The translations under genes were made by a program, and so were the position numbers. From Sulfitobacter sp. W027 (lineage in GTDB: Bacteria; Pseudomonadota; Alphaproteobacteria; Rhodobacterales; Rhodobacteraceae), in contig NZ_CP083564.1 of the NCBI RefSeq assembly GCF_025143985.1, positions 2,821,001 to 2,885,000 on the forward strand: 64,000 nucleotides of DNA. Reading direction: 5' to 3'. Position 1 is the first letter of the stretch; each line of letters starts with the position of its first letter. This document shows positions 8,594-16,557 of the stretch, one piece after another. The notes beneath the pieces are model-generated. The model made no database searches, had not been told where the DNA came from, and saw nothing but the letters and a program-made list of their open reading frames with translations.

Positions 8594-9756
8594 TGCGGCT
8601 GAAGCATCATCTGCGGATGACTTATGGTGATGCGTTGAGCGTCGAAGCAAGGAAAGCCGGCGAAGTGCCTGTATATGGTTCGAATGGTATTGTCGGAAAT
8701 CATTCGCGGGCAAATACGCTCAGCCCTGCAATCATCGTAGGGAGAAAAGGTTCGCATGGAAAAGTCGTCTGGGCCAATAGCCCAGGGTTTTGCATAGACA
8801 CCGCATATTACGTGGACCAGAGGACATGCGCTGGCGATTTACGGTTTTCGTACTTTCTCCTGATTTCACTCGAATTGGATCGAAATACGAGAGACACCGG
8901 TGTGCCGGGTCTGGAACGGAACGAAGCTCACAACAGAGCAGTGCGTGTTCCCGACCTCCCCACCCAGAAACGGATCGCCGTCTTCCTTGACCGCGAAACT
9001 GCGCGGATTGATGAGCTGATCGCGAAGAAGGAGCGGTTGGTGGAGGTGCTGAGGGAGAATCTTCTTTCAGGGCTGGAACGCCTTGTGACTCCGGAAGAGC
9101 CCGTCCACGAAGAATTGATCCCGTTTCGCTGGGTTTGCCGCATCACTGAAGGACAAGTGGACCCGACCCATTCGGATTGGGCTGAAAAGCCATTAATCGC
9201 TCCAAACCATATCGAATCCAGAACGGGACGCATGCTTGGCATGGAGAGTGCTGCAGAGCAAGGCGCAATCAGTGGGAAGTACGCGTTCCCGGCAGGCACG
9301 GTGCTCTACAGCAAGATCCGCCCCAACCTAGCGAAGGCCTGCGTTTCTCCGGTAGAGGGTATGTGCAGTGCCGATATGTATCCGGTTCTTCCGGATCGCC
9401 GCCTTCGACCACAGTTCCTCCTAATGCAGCTTCTTTCGGCCAAGTTTACCGACTGGGCCACGCTGGAATCTATGCGTGTCGCAATGCCGAAAATTAATCG
9501 TGAAACTCTCGGCTCTTATCGCCTATGGGCGCCCGCTTTGGCTGTGCAAGATGAAGCTGCAACAAAGTTCTTCGCTGAGCAAAAGCGGAACGAGACCCTG
9601 ACAGAGAAGGTCCGAATTTCAATCGAACGCCTCCGCGAATACCGCGCCGCCCTAATCACCGCCGCCGTGACCGGTCAGATCGACGTGGGCACCTACAGTA
9701 TTAAGGGCACTACTTCCTCCACGCTCGACCGGATCGAAGAGGAGATGCAGGCATGA
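8590..9756 (+). CDS. hsdS: type I restriction-modification specificity subunit HsdS
   Basis: Provides DNA sequence recognition for the HsdM/HsdR complex. 388 residues with the usual two-fold layout: first target-recognition domain (about 5-125, with PVYGSNGIVG and IIVGRKGSHGKV), a first conserved coiled coil (about 130-165, LPTQKRIAVFLDRETARIDE), a second recognition domain (about 175-310, GTVLYSKIRPNLAK) and a second coiled coil (about 315-365). The first domain starts almost at the methionine, so it is slightly short at the N-terminus. It overlaps hsdM and the next gene by four bases each. Specificity cannot be read from the sequence. Confidence 0.92.
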   Translation: MMRLKHHLRMTYGDALSVEARKAGEVPVYGSNGIVGNHSRANTLSPAIIVGRKGSHGKVVWANSPGFCIDTAYYVDQRTCAGDLRFSYFLLISLELDRNTRDTGVPGLERNEAHNRAVRVPDLPTQKRIAVFLDRETARIDELIAKKERLVEVLRENLLSGLERLVTPEEPVHEELIPFRWVCRITEGQVDPTHSDWAEKPLIAPNHIESRTGRMLGMESAAEQGAISGKYAFPAGTVLYSKIRPNLAKACVSPVEGMCSADMYPVLPDRRLRPQFLLMQLLSAKFTDWATLESMRVAMPKINRETLGSYRLWAPALAVQDEAATKFFAEQKRNETLTEKVRISIERLREYRAALITAAVTGQIDVGTYSIKGTTSSTLDRIEEEMQA

Positions 9757-10160
9757 GTGAGACCACAGCCATTCAGAAATCAGAGCGCATGACGGCCCTT
9801 ATTCTGAAAGCTGTTCTCGAAGATGGCATCCGTTACGGGACGATGCTGACCATTGAGAAACTGGACTTCGAACAGAGTGACGAGGATAAATCTATCTTCG
9901 AGGGGTGCTGTCATTGTTTGCTGGATGAAGGCACTATCCGCTGTACAAACATTGAGCAGGTGCGCCGTGGCAGTCCCTTAGCAAACCCGGTCATCACAGC
10001 GCATGGTTTCGCATTGCTTGGTCAAGCATTCTTGTCTGACTCAGATGAACGCCTTGGCGATGCTGTTCGGGATGTCGCTGACGGCTCGGCAAGCTACTCC
10101 GGCCTCGACAACTTCGTCGGTGGAGTGCTTGGCGGTTTTACAAAATCCATTAGTTCCTAA
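9753..10160 (+). CDS. unknown small protein embedded between hsdS and hsdR
   Basis: 135 residues, no family recognised. The first 70 residues (MTALILKAVLEDGIRYG... CCHCLLDEGTIRC) look like a winged-helix fold, with a short helix-turn-strand pattern and an ITAHGFALLGQ motif typical of such domains. The C-terminus is Gly/Ser-rich and ends FVGGVLGGFTKSIS. Its ATG overlaps the hsdS stop by four bases and it ends 11 bp before hsdR, so it is translated as part of the restriction operon. That tight embedding suggests a role in the complex, such as control of restriction or an accessory defence function, but this is inference. Confidence 0.6.
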   Translation: MSETTAIQKSERMTALILKAVLEDGIRYGTMLTIEKLDFEQSDEDKSIFEGCCHCLLDEGTIRCTNIEQVRRGSPLANPVITAHGFALLGQAFLSDSDERLGDAVRDVADGSASYSGLDNFVGGVLGGFTKSISS

Positions 10161-10171
10161 GGTTATTCAAC

Positions 10172-13171
10172 ATGCCCACTGCAGCCATTTCCCGCGAAAA
10201 ACTCCACACCGAAGAAGCCGTCGAGCTCCACCTCGTCGACCAGCTAATCACACGCCAGGGCTGGCGGGAACGCCCCTATACGGCCTACGATCGCAAGCTG
10301 GCGCTCGATCCCGAAATGGTAGAGGACTTCGTCCGCAGCACCCAGCCTGACGGCTGGAAGAAGCTTTGCGATCAGTACCCCGGCAAAGAGCGCGACACGC
10401 TGATGCGACAGGTGGAGCGGGCGCTGAAGGACGTCGGTACGCTGGAGGTTCTGCGCAATGGCATCAAGATCGTACCGGGCATCAAGATCGCGTTGTGCTT
10501 CTTTCGTCCAGCCTCCGCCCTAAATGCCTCGAACATGCGGGACTACGAGGGCAACATTCTGACCGCCATGCGGCAGGTCCGCTACTCGTTGAAGAACGAG
10601 AATGCCATCGATGTAGTGCTCTTTGTAAATGGTATTCCGGTGGCCACGCTGGAGCTAAAGAACACCCTTACAGGGTCGACTTACCAGACGGCCGAAAAGC
10701 AATACCGCAAGGACCGCGCCCCGAACGGTGAGCCTCTCCTAACCTTCAAACGCGGCGCCTTGGTGCATTTTGCTTTGGACCAGGACAACGTGTCGATGAC
10801 AACGCAGCTCAACAACGGCCGGACCCGGTTCCTGCCGTTCAACCGTGGCCGCGAGGGTGGTGCCGGCAACCCGGATGTGGATGACGAGTTTCGCATCGCC
10901 TACCTCTATCGGGACATCGACTGGCGTAAAGCGGTCTTCTCGCGCGAGATCCTGCTGGGGATCCTGCACAAATTCGTTCTAGTTGATGAGGTCGAGCAGG
11001 ACGACGGATCGCTCAAGCGCACGACCATCTGGCCTCGCTTCCAGCAGCTCGATGCCGTACAGAAGCTCATCGGCGACGCCCGCACCCATGGTGCTGGTCG
11101 CAACTACCTGTTCCAGCACTCTGCGGGATCCGGCAAATCGAACACCATTGCCTGGGCCGCGCATCACCTAGCCACCCTGCATGACGAGCGGGATCAGGCG
11201 ATCTTCGATACGATCATCGTGGTGACTGACCGCGTTGTTCTCGACCGGCAGCTGCAGCAAACCATCAAATCTTTCTCACAGACGCAGGGCTACGTGGTAC
11301 CGATCGATGGCACCTCGCGCCAGCTGAAGCGCGCGCTGGAGCAAGGTGCGAAAATCATCATCTCGACGATCCACAAGTTCTCGACCGATCAGCTGTCAGT
11401 CCTGAAGAACGAGGCCGGAAAGAGGTTCGCCATCATCATCGATGAAGCACACAGTTCGCAGTCGGGCAAACACGCAGACAGTATGGCGCGCGTTCTGGCG
11501 GATGGAGAGCTCACCGAAGAAGAGAAGGAGCTGGACGAGACCGAACAGGCCTTGCTTGAGCTGCAGCGCTTACGTGGCCCCCAGGCCAACCTGTCCTATC
11601 TTGCCTTTACGGCGACACCCAAGAACGTGACCCTTGAACGCTTTGGCGTGCCTACAGCGGACGGACCGCTGCCCTTCCACCTTTACTCGATGCGTCAAGC
11701 CGTCGAGGAAGGTTTCATCATCGATGTGCTGCGCAACTACCAGACCTATAAGTCCTATGCGAAGCTGGAAAAGGCGATCGAAGACGATCCGAAGCTGCTG
11801 GAGCGCAAATCCGCCCGCAAGGTGGCGCGCTTCATCGAATTTCATGAGACCGCCATGGCTCAGAAGGCCGAGGTGATCGTCGAGCACTTCCGGCGTCACG
11901 CTCTGCCGGAGCTGAACGGCAATGCCAAGGCGATGGTGGTGACCTCAAGCCGCGAACATGCCGTGCGCACCCATTTCGCCATCGAAAAATACATCCGCGA
12001 CGCCGGCTACACCGACGTGCGCACACTCGTCGCTTTTTCCGGGGAAATCGATGTAAATGGCGATACTTTCACGGAACCGGGGATCAACGGTTTCGGCGAG
12101 AAGGAGCTGCCCCGGCGGTTCGACACTGGCACCTACAATATCCTCGTCGTTGCCGAGAAATACCAGACCGGCTTTGACCAGCCGAAGCTTGTCGCAATGT
12201 ATATCGACCGTCGTCTGAGCGGATTGCAGGCCGTGCAGACCTTGGCGCGTCTAAACCGTATCTACCCGAGCAAGGAGCGCACTTACATCTTGGACTTCCG
12301 CAATACGGTCGAAGAGATTCAGGAAGCTTTCAAGCCTTATTACAACGTCACCATGCTGGAGGACGTTTCTGACCCGAACCAGATCTACAATCTGGAAACC
12401 CGGCTGAAAGCGTTTGGCATTCTGGATGAAGCAGAAATTAACCGTTTCGTCGATCGATTCCTGAAAGCCACAAAACGCACCGATGAGCGTCCGATCCTCG
12501 AAGGGATCGTTCGCCAGGCTGTGACACGCTTCAATGAGACCTTAAACGAGAATGACCAAGAAGAGTTCCGGCAGGTTCTGTCGTCTTTCTTGCGGTTCTA
12601 CTCGTTTATCGCTCAGGTGGTCAACCTGGGCGACAGGGATCTTGAAAAGCTGCACATCTACGGCACATGGCTGAAGCGCATCCTGCCCACCCGACAGGCG
12701 CCGCAAGGCGAAGACGTGACTGATGATATGCTCGATCTCGAAGCCTACGTCATCAAGGAAGAGGGCGAAGTAACCGACGCCCGCCTCGGCAAGGACGACA
12801 GCAGGGCCTTGAGCCCGATCGACCGGTTCGGGGCCAACCCTTACACCGAAGAAGAACAAAAAACCCTTAGCGAGATCATTTCTTCATTCAACTCACGGCA
12901 TGGCACGGAGTTTTCAGAAGAGGATTACGTCCGGTTCGAGGCGGTGAACGCCGACATTCTGGAGGATGACACCTGGGTGGAGATGCTAGCCCGTAATGAC
13001 CCCCGTGATGTCCGGCCGCGTTTCGATGCAGAGTTCATGCGCCGGGCGATCCAGGCGTTCCAGCGTGACAACGCGATGCGGAACGCTTTCATGCAGGATC
13101 AAGAAGCGCGGAACATGCTCATGGGGCTGATGTTCCAGCGGGCGGTTCGTGGGGCTGGTAGAGCGGCATGA
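10172..13171 (+). CDS. hsdR: type I restriction endonuclease subunit HsdR
   Basis: ATP-dependent translocase and nuclease subunit, 999 residues, in the family's normal range. The N-terminal nuclease domain shows D147 and E161-L-K163 (VATLELKN), the PD-(D/E)xK catalytic core. The helicase motor has Walker A HSAGSGKSNT (316-325), the DEAH box IIIDEAHSSQ (421-430), FTATPKN (motif III) and late motifs around YQTGFDQPKL and QTLARLNRIY. The C-terminal helical region would dock onto the methyltransferase. It is the last gene of the block beginning with hsdM. No frameshift is visible, so restriction is expected to be active. Confidence 0.94.
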   Translation: MPTAAISREKLHTEEAVELHLVDQLITRQGWRERPYTAYDRKLALDPEMVEDFVRSTQPDGWKKLCDQYPGKERDTLMRQVERALKDVGTLEVLRNGIKIVPGIKIALCFFRPASALNASNMRDYEGNILTAMRQVRYSLKNENAIDVVLFVNGIPVATLELKNTLTGSTYQTAEKQYRKDRAPNGEPLLTFKRGALVHFALDQDNVSMTTQLNNGRTRFLPFNRGREGGAGNPDVDDEFRIAYLYRDIDWRKAVFSREILLGILHKFVLVDEVEQDDGSLKRTTIWPRFQQLDAVQKLIGDARTHGAGRNYLFQHSAGSGKSNTIAWAAHHLATLHDERDQAIFDTIIVVTDRVVLDRQLQQTIKSFSQTQGYVVPIDGTSRQLKRALEQGAKIIISTIHKFSTDQLSVLKNEAGKRFAIIIDEAHSSQSGKHADSMARVLADGELTEEEKELDETEQALLELQRLRGPQANLSYLAFTATPKNVTLERFGVPTADGPLPFHLYSMRQAVEEGFIIDVLRNYQTYKSYAKLEKAIEDDPKLLERKSARKVARFIEFHETAMAQKAEVIVEHFRRHALPELNGNAKAMVVTSSREHAVRTHFAIEKYIRDAGYTDVRTLVAFSGEIDVNGDTFTEPGINGFGEKELPRRFDTGTYNILVVAEKYQTGFDQPKLVAMYIDRRLSGLQAVQTLARLNRIYPSKERTYILDFRNTVEEIQEAFKPYYNVTMLEDVSDPNQIYNLETRLKAFGILDEAEINRFVDRFLKATKRTDERPILEGIVRQAVTRFNETLNENDQEEFRQVLSSFLRFYSFIAQVVNLGDRDLEKLHIYGTWLKRILPTRQAPQGEDVTDDMLDLEAYVIKEEGEVTDARLGKDDSRALSPIDRFGANPYTEEEQKTLSEIISSFNSRHGTEFSEEDYVRFEAVNADILEDDTWVEMLARNDPRDVRPRFDAEFMRRAIQAFQRDNAMRNAFMQDQEARNMLMGLMFQRAVRGAGRAA

Positions 13172-13373
13172 TGCGAAGCGAACAACTTCAAGTGACCACG
13201 ATAGACTTACAATCCACGACATCGTTCGCAGACTCGTACAGCAATGAGGCGAACCCTGAAGGAGTGTGGCACCCTGCCGGATCTTCGGTCCGAGGTGCTT
13301 GAGAATGCCACGCAATCGTCAGAAGCATAGGTAATTAGGGTTTGCATAATCTCGAATATTGGAAAGAATATTT

Positions 13374-14009
13374 ATGGCATGGCATGAATACAGCGTGGTC
13401 GGCCACAGTCGCGCAAAGATCGGTATGTACATCTCGTTCGTTTCGGGCGCCATTGCCGGTGGAGTGGCGACCGCAGTGGGATTGGTGCTGACAAGCCTGC
13501 AAAGATCCGGTTTCAGCATCCCCGAAATCGTGCTTTGGCCGATAACTGGTGGCGTAATTTTCGGACTGCTTTTCGTCATCTTTGATAAATTCATTTGGAA
13601 GTCTGCGCGTCTCAAGTCCATCGTCGGCGTCCCGGATATCTCCGGGGATTGGAGCGTCAGGGCGCTATCCTTCAATCCATCGACTGGCGACAAGACACCA
13701 TGGACCGGAAAACTGGTGATCACACAATGCTACGAGAAGATCACAGTCCACCTTTCGGCATCGGAGAGTCAGTCAAAAAGCGTTTCGGCCGCAATCGTTG
13801 ATGAGGGATCTGCGGGGTATCGCCTGATTTACAGTTACAAGAACCAGCCCCGCCCTGGCGATACGGATATGCAATCGCACTTAGGTCATTGCGACATTTT
13901 GTTTGAACGGACCCTTGGGGCGGCCGAGGGTCAATATTTCACAGGCCTTGGCCGCTACCGGCACGGCACCATGACGATCACACGGAAGGCGACAGATGTA
14001 CGGAATTGA
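13374..14009 (+). CDS. cap15: CBASS effector, Cap15-like (2TM plus beta-barrel)
   Basis: Predicted inner-membrane effector of a cyclic-oligonucleotide anti-phage system. 211 residues: two transmembrane helices (about 16-41 and 51-75) followed by a beta-strand-rich domain (about 88-205) with alternating patterns such as ISGDWSV, WTGKLVITQ, LIYSYKNQP, HLGHCDILF and YFTGLGRYRHGTMTI. This is the layout of the SMODS-associated 2TM beta-strand-rich family (S-2TMbeta, Cap15), whose barrel binds the nucleotide signal and whose helices then damage the membrane. I chose the ATG at 13374 because GGAAAG lies eight bases upstream; an in-frame TTG exists at 13359. It overlaps the CD-NTase gene by 14 bases. 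The CD-NTase neighbour strongly supports the call. Confidence 0.82.
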   Translation: MAWHEYSVVGHSRAKIGMYISFVSGAIAGGVATAVGLVLTSLQRSGFSIPEIVLWPITGGVIFGLLFVIFDKFIWKSARLKSIVGVPDISGDWSVRALSFNPSTGDKTPWTGKLVITQCYEKITVHLSASESQSKSVSAAIVDEGSAGYRLIYSYKNQPRPGDTDMQSHLGHCDILFERTLGAAEGQYFTGLGRYRHGTMTITRKATDVRN

Positions 14010-15099
14010 TGATAGAATTGCCCGACTGAAATCGCGACGCCAAGACAATTGGAACGACAGCCTTCGGACACAAAGCTACCAGGAGTCTTTCGAGAAGCGT
14101 ACAAACCAAAGGGCGACAAAGTATGCGTTGGGTGCGCTGCAAGAGGTGGACGCAAGATCCACAGATATTTCCTATGAGGAGTTTCAGAAGGTTAAAGAGG
14201 CGCTCGAGAAACGCATGCCTCAGAGGGGCTTCAACCCTGAGTTTCGAATGCAAGGATCCGTTCCGTTGAATATTCATATCCGTGGCGTAAGCGACGTTGA
14301 TATACTTGAAATCAACGGAGCCCTAATCACCTACTCACCTACGGGCGCTAAGGCCAACACGTACATTCCGTCTGGCTCCGTATCCACTGCAGCTGATGAG
14401 GTCCTCAAGATGAGGACTATCACGGAAGACGAACTTACCAAGCAATACTACGGCGCAAAGGTCGATAAAGGAAATGCCAAGTCGATCCAGCTTTCGGAGG
14501 GAGGGTTTCGCCGGAAGGTCGATGTCGTCCCATCACATTGGTTCGACAGCGTGGATTACCAAGAACACGGGTTCGAAATCCACCGCGGGATCACTGTTGT
14601 TGACAAGAATACGCGCGAGAGCTTCAGAAACTTCCCTTTCCTTTTTGGCCACAAAATCAATTCTAAGGGAAAAGAGACGAACGACGGATCCAAGATGGCA
14701 ACCCGGCTCCTCAAAAATATCAAAAGCGACAGTGAATATGACAACGCACTGAGCAGCTATGACATTGCCAGCCTGATGTTCCACTGCCCGTCTTCTACGA
14801 TCGTGAGCAGATCTGGAAGAGACTTGGCCGTTCTTTCCGGTACTGAAACCTGGTTAAGTGAGTTGGCGAACAATATGCAGAGCGCCATGATGCTCGATGC
14901 TCCAGACCGGACCAGGAAGATCATCGATTCAGTTGAAAAGTGGCATGGTCTCGTCACCTTGTCTAAGGACACTACCGCGCTTGCCCGCGAGGTCTCGAAT
15001 GAAACCCTTGGTAGCTTCTATCTAATAGACCGAGATATGCCGACAATTCGCAGACACCTGGCGGAAACTGCAGTTCCCACGAGTCAGAGCTATTGGTGA
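13996..15099 (+). CDS. CBASS CD-NTase (cGAS/DncV-like nucleotidyltransferase)
   Basis: Predicted to sense infection and make a cyclic di- or trinucleotide that activates the upstream membrane effector. 367 residues. The nucleotidyltransferase signature is complete: G87-S88 (MQGSVPLN), D100 and D102 (VSDVDILEI), and the third acidic residue D176 in RRKVDVVPS. A C-terminal helical half (about 240-360) is as expected for this family. Its ATG lies inside the end of the Cap15 gene with GGAAGG upstream, so the two are translationally coupled. No Cap2/Cap3 (E1/E2-JAB) or HORMA/TRIP13 genes follow, giving a minimal type I layout. The clade and the cyclic product cannot be told by eye. Confidence 0.85.
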   Translation: MYGIDDRIARLKSRRQDNWNDSLRTQSYQESFEKRTNQRATKYALGALQEVDARSTDISYEEFQKVKEALEKRMPQRGFNPEFRMQGSVPLNIHIRGVSDVDILEINGALITYSPTGAKANTYIPSGSVSTAADEVLKMRTITEDELTKQYYGAKVDKGNAKSIQLSEGGFRRKVDVVPSHWFDSVDYQEHGFEIHRGITVVDKNTRESFRNFPFLFGHKINSKGKETNDGSKMATRLLKNIKSDSEYDNALSSYDIASLMFHCPSSTIVSRSGRDLAVLSGTETWLSELANNMQSAMMLDAPDRTRKIIDSVEKWHGLVTLSKDTTALAREVSNETLGSFYLIDRDMPTIRRHLAETAVPTSQSYW

Positions 15100-15109
15100 C
15101 GCTGTTCCC

Positions 15110-16222
15110 TTAATGCAGCCGCGGCCGACCCTCTAGCGCCTCCGCCCGCTCCAGCATCCGCACCACGTCCCGGAAGCTCATCCGGCGTCCCGTCACCTGG
15201 GGTGCCCTCCCCAAGGCCTCCCAGACCGCCTCGAGCGCCTCCTGAGAAAGTCCCATCTCCGTCCCGCGCCGTACGGCAAAGTCGTGCAGCTGCTGCGAGG
15301 TGATTTCCTGAATCTCCACGATCTGGCAGCGCGACAGGAATGGCTCCGGCACAGTGTCGAGATTGTTCGAGGTAAAGATCCAAGAGATGTGGCTCATGTC
15401 GAACGCCACCCGAAAGTAGGGGCAGGTCCAAGTCCGGGCCGTGGCCGGCTCCATGAGCCCGAGCATGGCCTCACTCAGGGAAAACGAACGCCCTTGCGTG
15501 GAGGTCGCGACACCGGCCTTGCAGATCTCATCCACGACGAAGATCGGGTTGGCGATCCGGTGATCAAGCAGCAGATTTACGGGCCGCCCGGGTTGCGCGC
15601 TGCCCCAACCACGCTCAACACCTGCCACATCGAACCCGGCACTGCCTACCCCGGCGTCGCTCTGCGCCATTGGCAGCCCAAGTCGGGTAGCCATGACACG
15701 CGCCCAGGTGCTCTTGCCGATACCTGGAGGGCCGTTGATTAGCAGCGGTTCGACCTTGATCGCCGTGCCTCGGCGCGCGACTCGGCGCAGGTCATGCCAA
15801 GCGCACTCCGTTGCTCTACCCATCCAAGGCATTTCCTCATGCAACGCTGCAGCAACCTCATCGGCCCAATGCTCGGACGGCGCAGTCAAGGCCTTCATGG
15901 ACGCCTCCTTCGGAGAAAGCCGCTGGAGATCCTCCTTCGAGAGATGGGCCGTACCTTCCGCGCGGCTCCGCTTTGAAATTAGACAACGCACGCGATTAGC
16001 GATCACAGCCTCGTCTTTGTAGGTGAGGCCGCCGTCGGGCAGTTCTGCCTTGAAGAGGTCTAGGTCGCCATCGTCGAAATCGGCTGAGTGTTCGTCGTCG
16101 CCGATGAGCTCTTTCGCAAGGTTGCGTTTTCGAAGGTCTCGAAGAAATTCGCGCAGCCGTTTTTTGATGGCCCGTTCGTCGGTGTTGAGAACTTGCACTT
16201 GGATAATCTTGATTTTGGACAT
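15110..16222 (-). CDS. Lon-like AAA+ ATPase without protease domain
   Basis: 370 residues. A charged N-terminal region (1-110) precedes an AAA+ module with Walker A GPPGIGKST (164-172), Walker B IFVVDE (227-232), sensor-1 region WIFTSNN (281-287) and arginine finger LSR (297-299). The lead-in ARRGTAIKVEPLLINGPPG resembles the Lon/ClpX-like AAA+ type. There is no Ser-Lys protease domain, so any unfoldase would need a partner. It is convergent with the CD-NTase gene (10-bp gap) and lies immediately inside the right island boundary, in the same direction as tnsABC. It may be a transposon accessory ATPase or another defence gene; the sequence does not decide. Confidence 0.75.
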   Translation of the reverse strand: MSKIKIIQVQVLNTDERAIKKRLREFLRDLRKRNLAKELIGDDEHSADFDDGDLDLFKAELPDGGLTYKDEAVIANRVRCLISKRSRAEGTAHLSKEDLQRLSPKEASMKALTAPSEHWADEVAAALHEEMPWMGRATECAWHDLRRVARRGTAIKVEPLLINGPPGIGKSTWARVMATRLGLPMAQSDAGVGSAGFDVAGVERGWGSAQPGRPVNLLLDHRIANPIFVVDEICKAGVATSTQGRSFSLSEAMLGLMEPATARTWTCPYFRVAFDMSHISWIFTSNNLDTVPEPFLSRCQIVEIQEITSQQLHDFAVRRGTEMGLSQEALEAVWEALGRAPQVTGRRMSFRDVVRMLERAEALEGRPRLH

Positions 16223-16403
16223 GGGGGTCTTCCGTGGTCGGTCTGAAGCGGATCAGGGCCGGGCAAAACGCTCTAGCGCTAAGCCGGGGCCAAGAGAGGG
16301 ACGGATCAGGTGCCCCGTATGAGGCCGATGGGAAGGTGATGTGTCATACCAACAAGAAGACAATGCGCGGCAAAAAGGTCAAGTCCGCCCATCGGCAAAG
16401 AAG

Positions 16404-16432
16404 AACGCCGCCCCTGTCGGAACGGCGTTTTT
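16404..16432 (+). terminator. rho-independent terminator, rightward
   Basis: AACGCCG (16404-16410) pairs with CGGCGTT (16423-16429), followed by a T run and a second TTTT at 16437. No annotated rightward gene precedes it; the adjacent AAA+ gene runs the other way. Confidence 0.7.
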
Positions 16433-16464
16433 CGCCTTTTAGATAAATCAAAGACTTACGACGA

Positions 16465-16543
16465 GGTGGCAAAGCATGACCTGTCAAGTGGCGGCCGAAA
16501 TGCCTAGAATGGCAAATTTACCCCGGGCATTTCACCTATAACA
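16465..16543. mobile_element. candidate right end of the Tn7-like element
   Basis: Units starting GTGGC at 16466 and 16488 and ATGGC at 16509 recur at 22 and 21 bp, the spacing expected of TnsB-binding sites. The first unit matches a sequence upstream of tnsA (4153-4168) at 14 of 16 positions. An ACA at 16541-16543 could be the terminal trinucleotide, 14 bp from the nrdJ stop codon; Tn7-like elements often insert just beyond the 3' end of a conserved gene. Exact ends and target duplication are not established. Confidence 0.35.
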
Positions 16544-16557
16544 CCAAAAGGCCCCAA

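Larger units (their letters stand above)
16223..16557. other. island boundary region between the AAA+ gene and nrdJ
   Basis: No credible gene. It contains a rightward intrinsic terminator (16404-16432) and degenerate GTGGC/ATGGC-started repeats (16465-16530) that may mark a transposon end. Composition and strand change across it: accessory genes to the left, core genes from 16558 onwards. Confidence 0.5.

Noticed and set aside
16339..16446. 35-codon basic peptide frame with a possible ribosome-binding site
   Set aside because: Its 3' part runs through the terminator hairpin and no family is known, so it is more likely non-coding.
1..16557. CRISPR array or guide RNA linked to the Tn7-like element
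   Set aside because: No regularly spaced direct repeats of CRISPR size and no cas genes are visible in the window; left of base 1 is unseen.
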